NCBI GenBank assembly: GCA_039720395.1
Contig: JBBPBK010000109.1
Span: 292,039-356,038, forward strand
From: Liquidambar formosana
Taxonomy: Eukaryota > Streptophyta > Magnoliopsida > Saxifragales > Altingiaceae
Reading direction: 5' to 3'
DNA length: 64,000 bases
The notes under the pieces were generated by a model. The model saw only the letters and a program-made list of their open reading frames with translations, made no database searches and was not told the origin of the DNA. Position numbers and translations under genes: made by a program. Shown here in pieces: positions 62,557 to 64,000 of this stretch. Positions within the stretch are counted from its first letter, which is position 1, and every line of letters begins with the position of its first letter.

Positions 62557-64000
62557 GAGAATTTGCCAAGATTTACATTTTTGGGCGGATAGGGACAACC
62601 CTAGACTGTTTTTCTGCGTTCAAATGATGTTAGCCCTCATAGAATTAGAAGCGGTTATTGGAGCTTGTCTTAGTCATGTATATGGGAATATACATATTTT
62701 AAAAGATTTGCTCGAGAGAATTACAGAGGACGATCTGCTGCTTTGGCAAGTGCGTTTACATCATACAATATATTTGATTGCTTCTTGTTGCTTCAATTCA
62801 ATGGATGTGGGTTTTTTTGTTTATACCATGTAAGCTGAGCTCATTGATAAAATAAAAATTTAGAAGTGAGCATCATGGAAAGCCATTTGACTCGTAATTT
62901 TTTCTTTTTTATGAAATCATTCAGTCATGCTGGGCATGATTTCTGGTCCCAAAATGATTATTAGCACAAATATTTTCATAATTCCAAACGAAGGTGCACT
63001 TGGTTATGATTAATAAGTCCTAGCTTGCATCCCCAGGTGTACATTTGTTTTGGATCCGAAAGAGTAAGGAGAGGATGTTTAAAGGTGCCGAACCTAAAGG
63101 TGATATTGTGCACCATGTTCTGCCAGTTTTCTAGCAGCAACAATATGAAATGCAAATCTGACGTAACCAAAAATACACATCTGGGGAATTAAACGACGGT
63201 GGTAGGGTACTATGATACCGCCACACCAGATGCACTTGTCGAGATGTCACAGATGTTCTGTTTTGACTGTTCTGGACATTGATCAACAGCAACAATGGGG
63301 GCCTACAGCTATACAAATAAAAATGGAAGAAAGTGTATAGAATCAGATGCAGGCCACAAGACCCCTGACAAAGCATGTCATGGAGATGAACAAGAATGCC
63401 TCATTGAAAGAGAGATCTTGTAATGGGGTCATAGCAAATGATGTTGCATACTCATTCCATGCTTTTGGAGGACTTTTTAAAGGTAAGGTATGGGAACTGA
63501 AATGAAGGACTCAAAGGATGCCTCATCGAACGGAGATCTATAGGAGAACAAAAAAAAAGAAAAAAAAGAAAAGACAAATGGATTGTAGTGTTAGTTCTGA
63601 TTTGAGAAAGGGGGTGAACAAGATGGTTCAGGCATATCAAGGCATGCATCCTTATCAATAGTTCATTTTGTGGTCGAAAAGGGCAGGACCCAAATGAACT
63701 GTGAACACCCTGAGAATTCCATGTCCACAGCAGTCTGTATCGTTTGGGAAATCTTGCTTGAGTTGAATTATAAAGGAGATAGGACAAAAATGGAACTCTG
63801 AGGCAATAAAAAAGCCGTATTTCGAGATCCATTCAGGTGTGGGTACACACAGAAATAAGCAGCAGTTGCCACAAAGTTCCATTATGCCTTAATAAGTTAA
63901 TATGAAACTCTTTACTGTAAAAAGGAGTAAATAAATAAATTAAAATAGTGAAACCCTTGATTAGAAACCCTAGACCTGAAACCCAATAAAGTATTTACTG
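62557..64000. other. ABCF3 3' region; no further gene recognised
   Basis: The first few hundred bases are probably ABCF3 3' UTR, and the shifted frame stays open here up to the stop at 62831-62833. Beyond that I see only short frames without recognisable domains and an A-rich stretch at about 63550-63571. Confidence 0.5.

Overview
The window is nuclear DNA from a flowering plant, most likely a eudicot. The evidence is GT-AG introns of plant type, a coiled-coil NBS-LRR (CNL) resistance gene, plant-type NAD+ synthetase and ABCF3/GCN3 genes, and dense plant transposons (MULE, hAT, CACTA, Helitron, Stowaway and PIF-type MITEs, SINE, LINE, solo LTR, TRIM). I cannot name the species from sequence alone.

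Three genes look substantial. (1) A single-exon CNL gene lies on the minus strand at 17323-20181 (952 aa) with all NB-ARC motifs. (2) A complete glutamine-dependent NAD+ synthetase gene lies on the minus strand at 30734-40561; 13 exons were assembled here, giving 733 aa. (3) A plus-strand ABCF3 (GCN-type ABC ATPase) gene has 18 exons over 48468-62556. Both of its ATPase cassettes are intact, but one base is missing in the last exon and this garbles the conserved C-terminus. NAD+ synthetase and ABCF3 are divergent and separated by about 7.9 kb of transposon debris.

Positions 1-30540 form an accessory region. A block of R-gene 5'-flanking DNA plus repeats (modules called A, B, C and D here) occurs several times: 1-2119, 20182-24786 and 24787-30540. 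One copy of C-A-D remains joined to the last three exons of the NAD+ synthetase gene. A second joined copy (1-9252) ends in an NAD+ synthetase pseudogene, so the window contains a segmental duplication. The duplicate gives empty sites for two insertions: a 5.0-kb MULE (2130-7152) and a 282-bp hAT MITE (7383-7664). Between the pseudogene and the CNL gene lie a truncated BiP (HSP70) pseudogene, a LINE tail carrying an RNase H domain, and a replication protein A-like pseudogene with a frameshift.

From 41165 to 48467 the DNA is nearly all mobile: a PIF-type MITE, a 1.3-kb solo LTR with perfect 5-bp target duplication, Helitron ends, a 1.4-kb MULE with GC-rich cargo and perfect 9-bp target duplication, and an array of palindromes. 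ABCF3 introns hold a SINE-like unit, a Stowaway MITE, a 66-bp tandem repeat and a 5'-truncated LINE inserted just upstream of the exon 13 acceptor.

I see no CRISPR array, rRNA gene, convincing tRNA gene, or clearly new multi-gene system. The most informative content is structural: duplication with dated insertions, nested transposons, and the ABCF3 frameshift.
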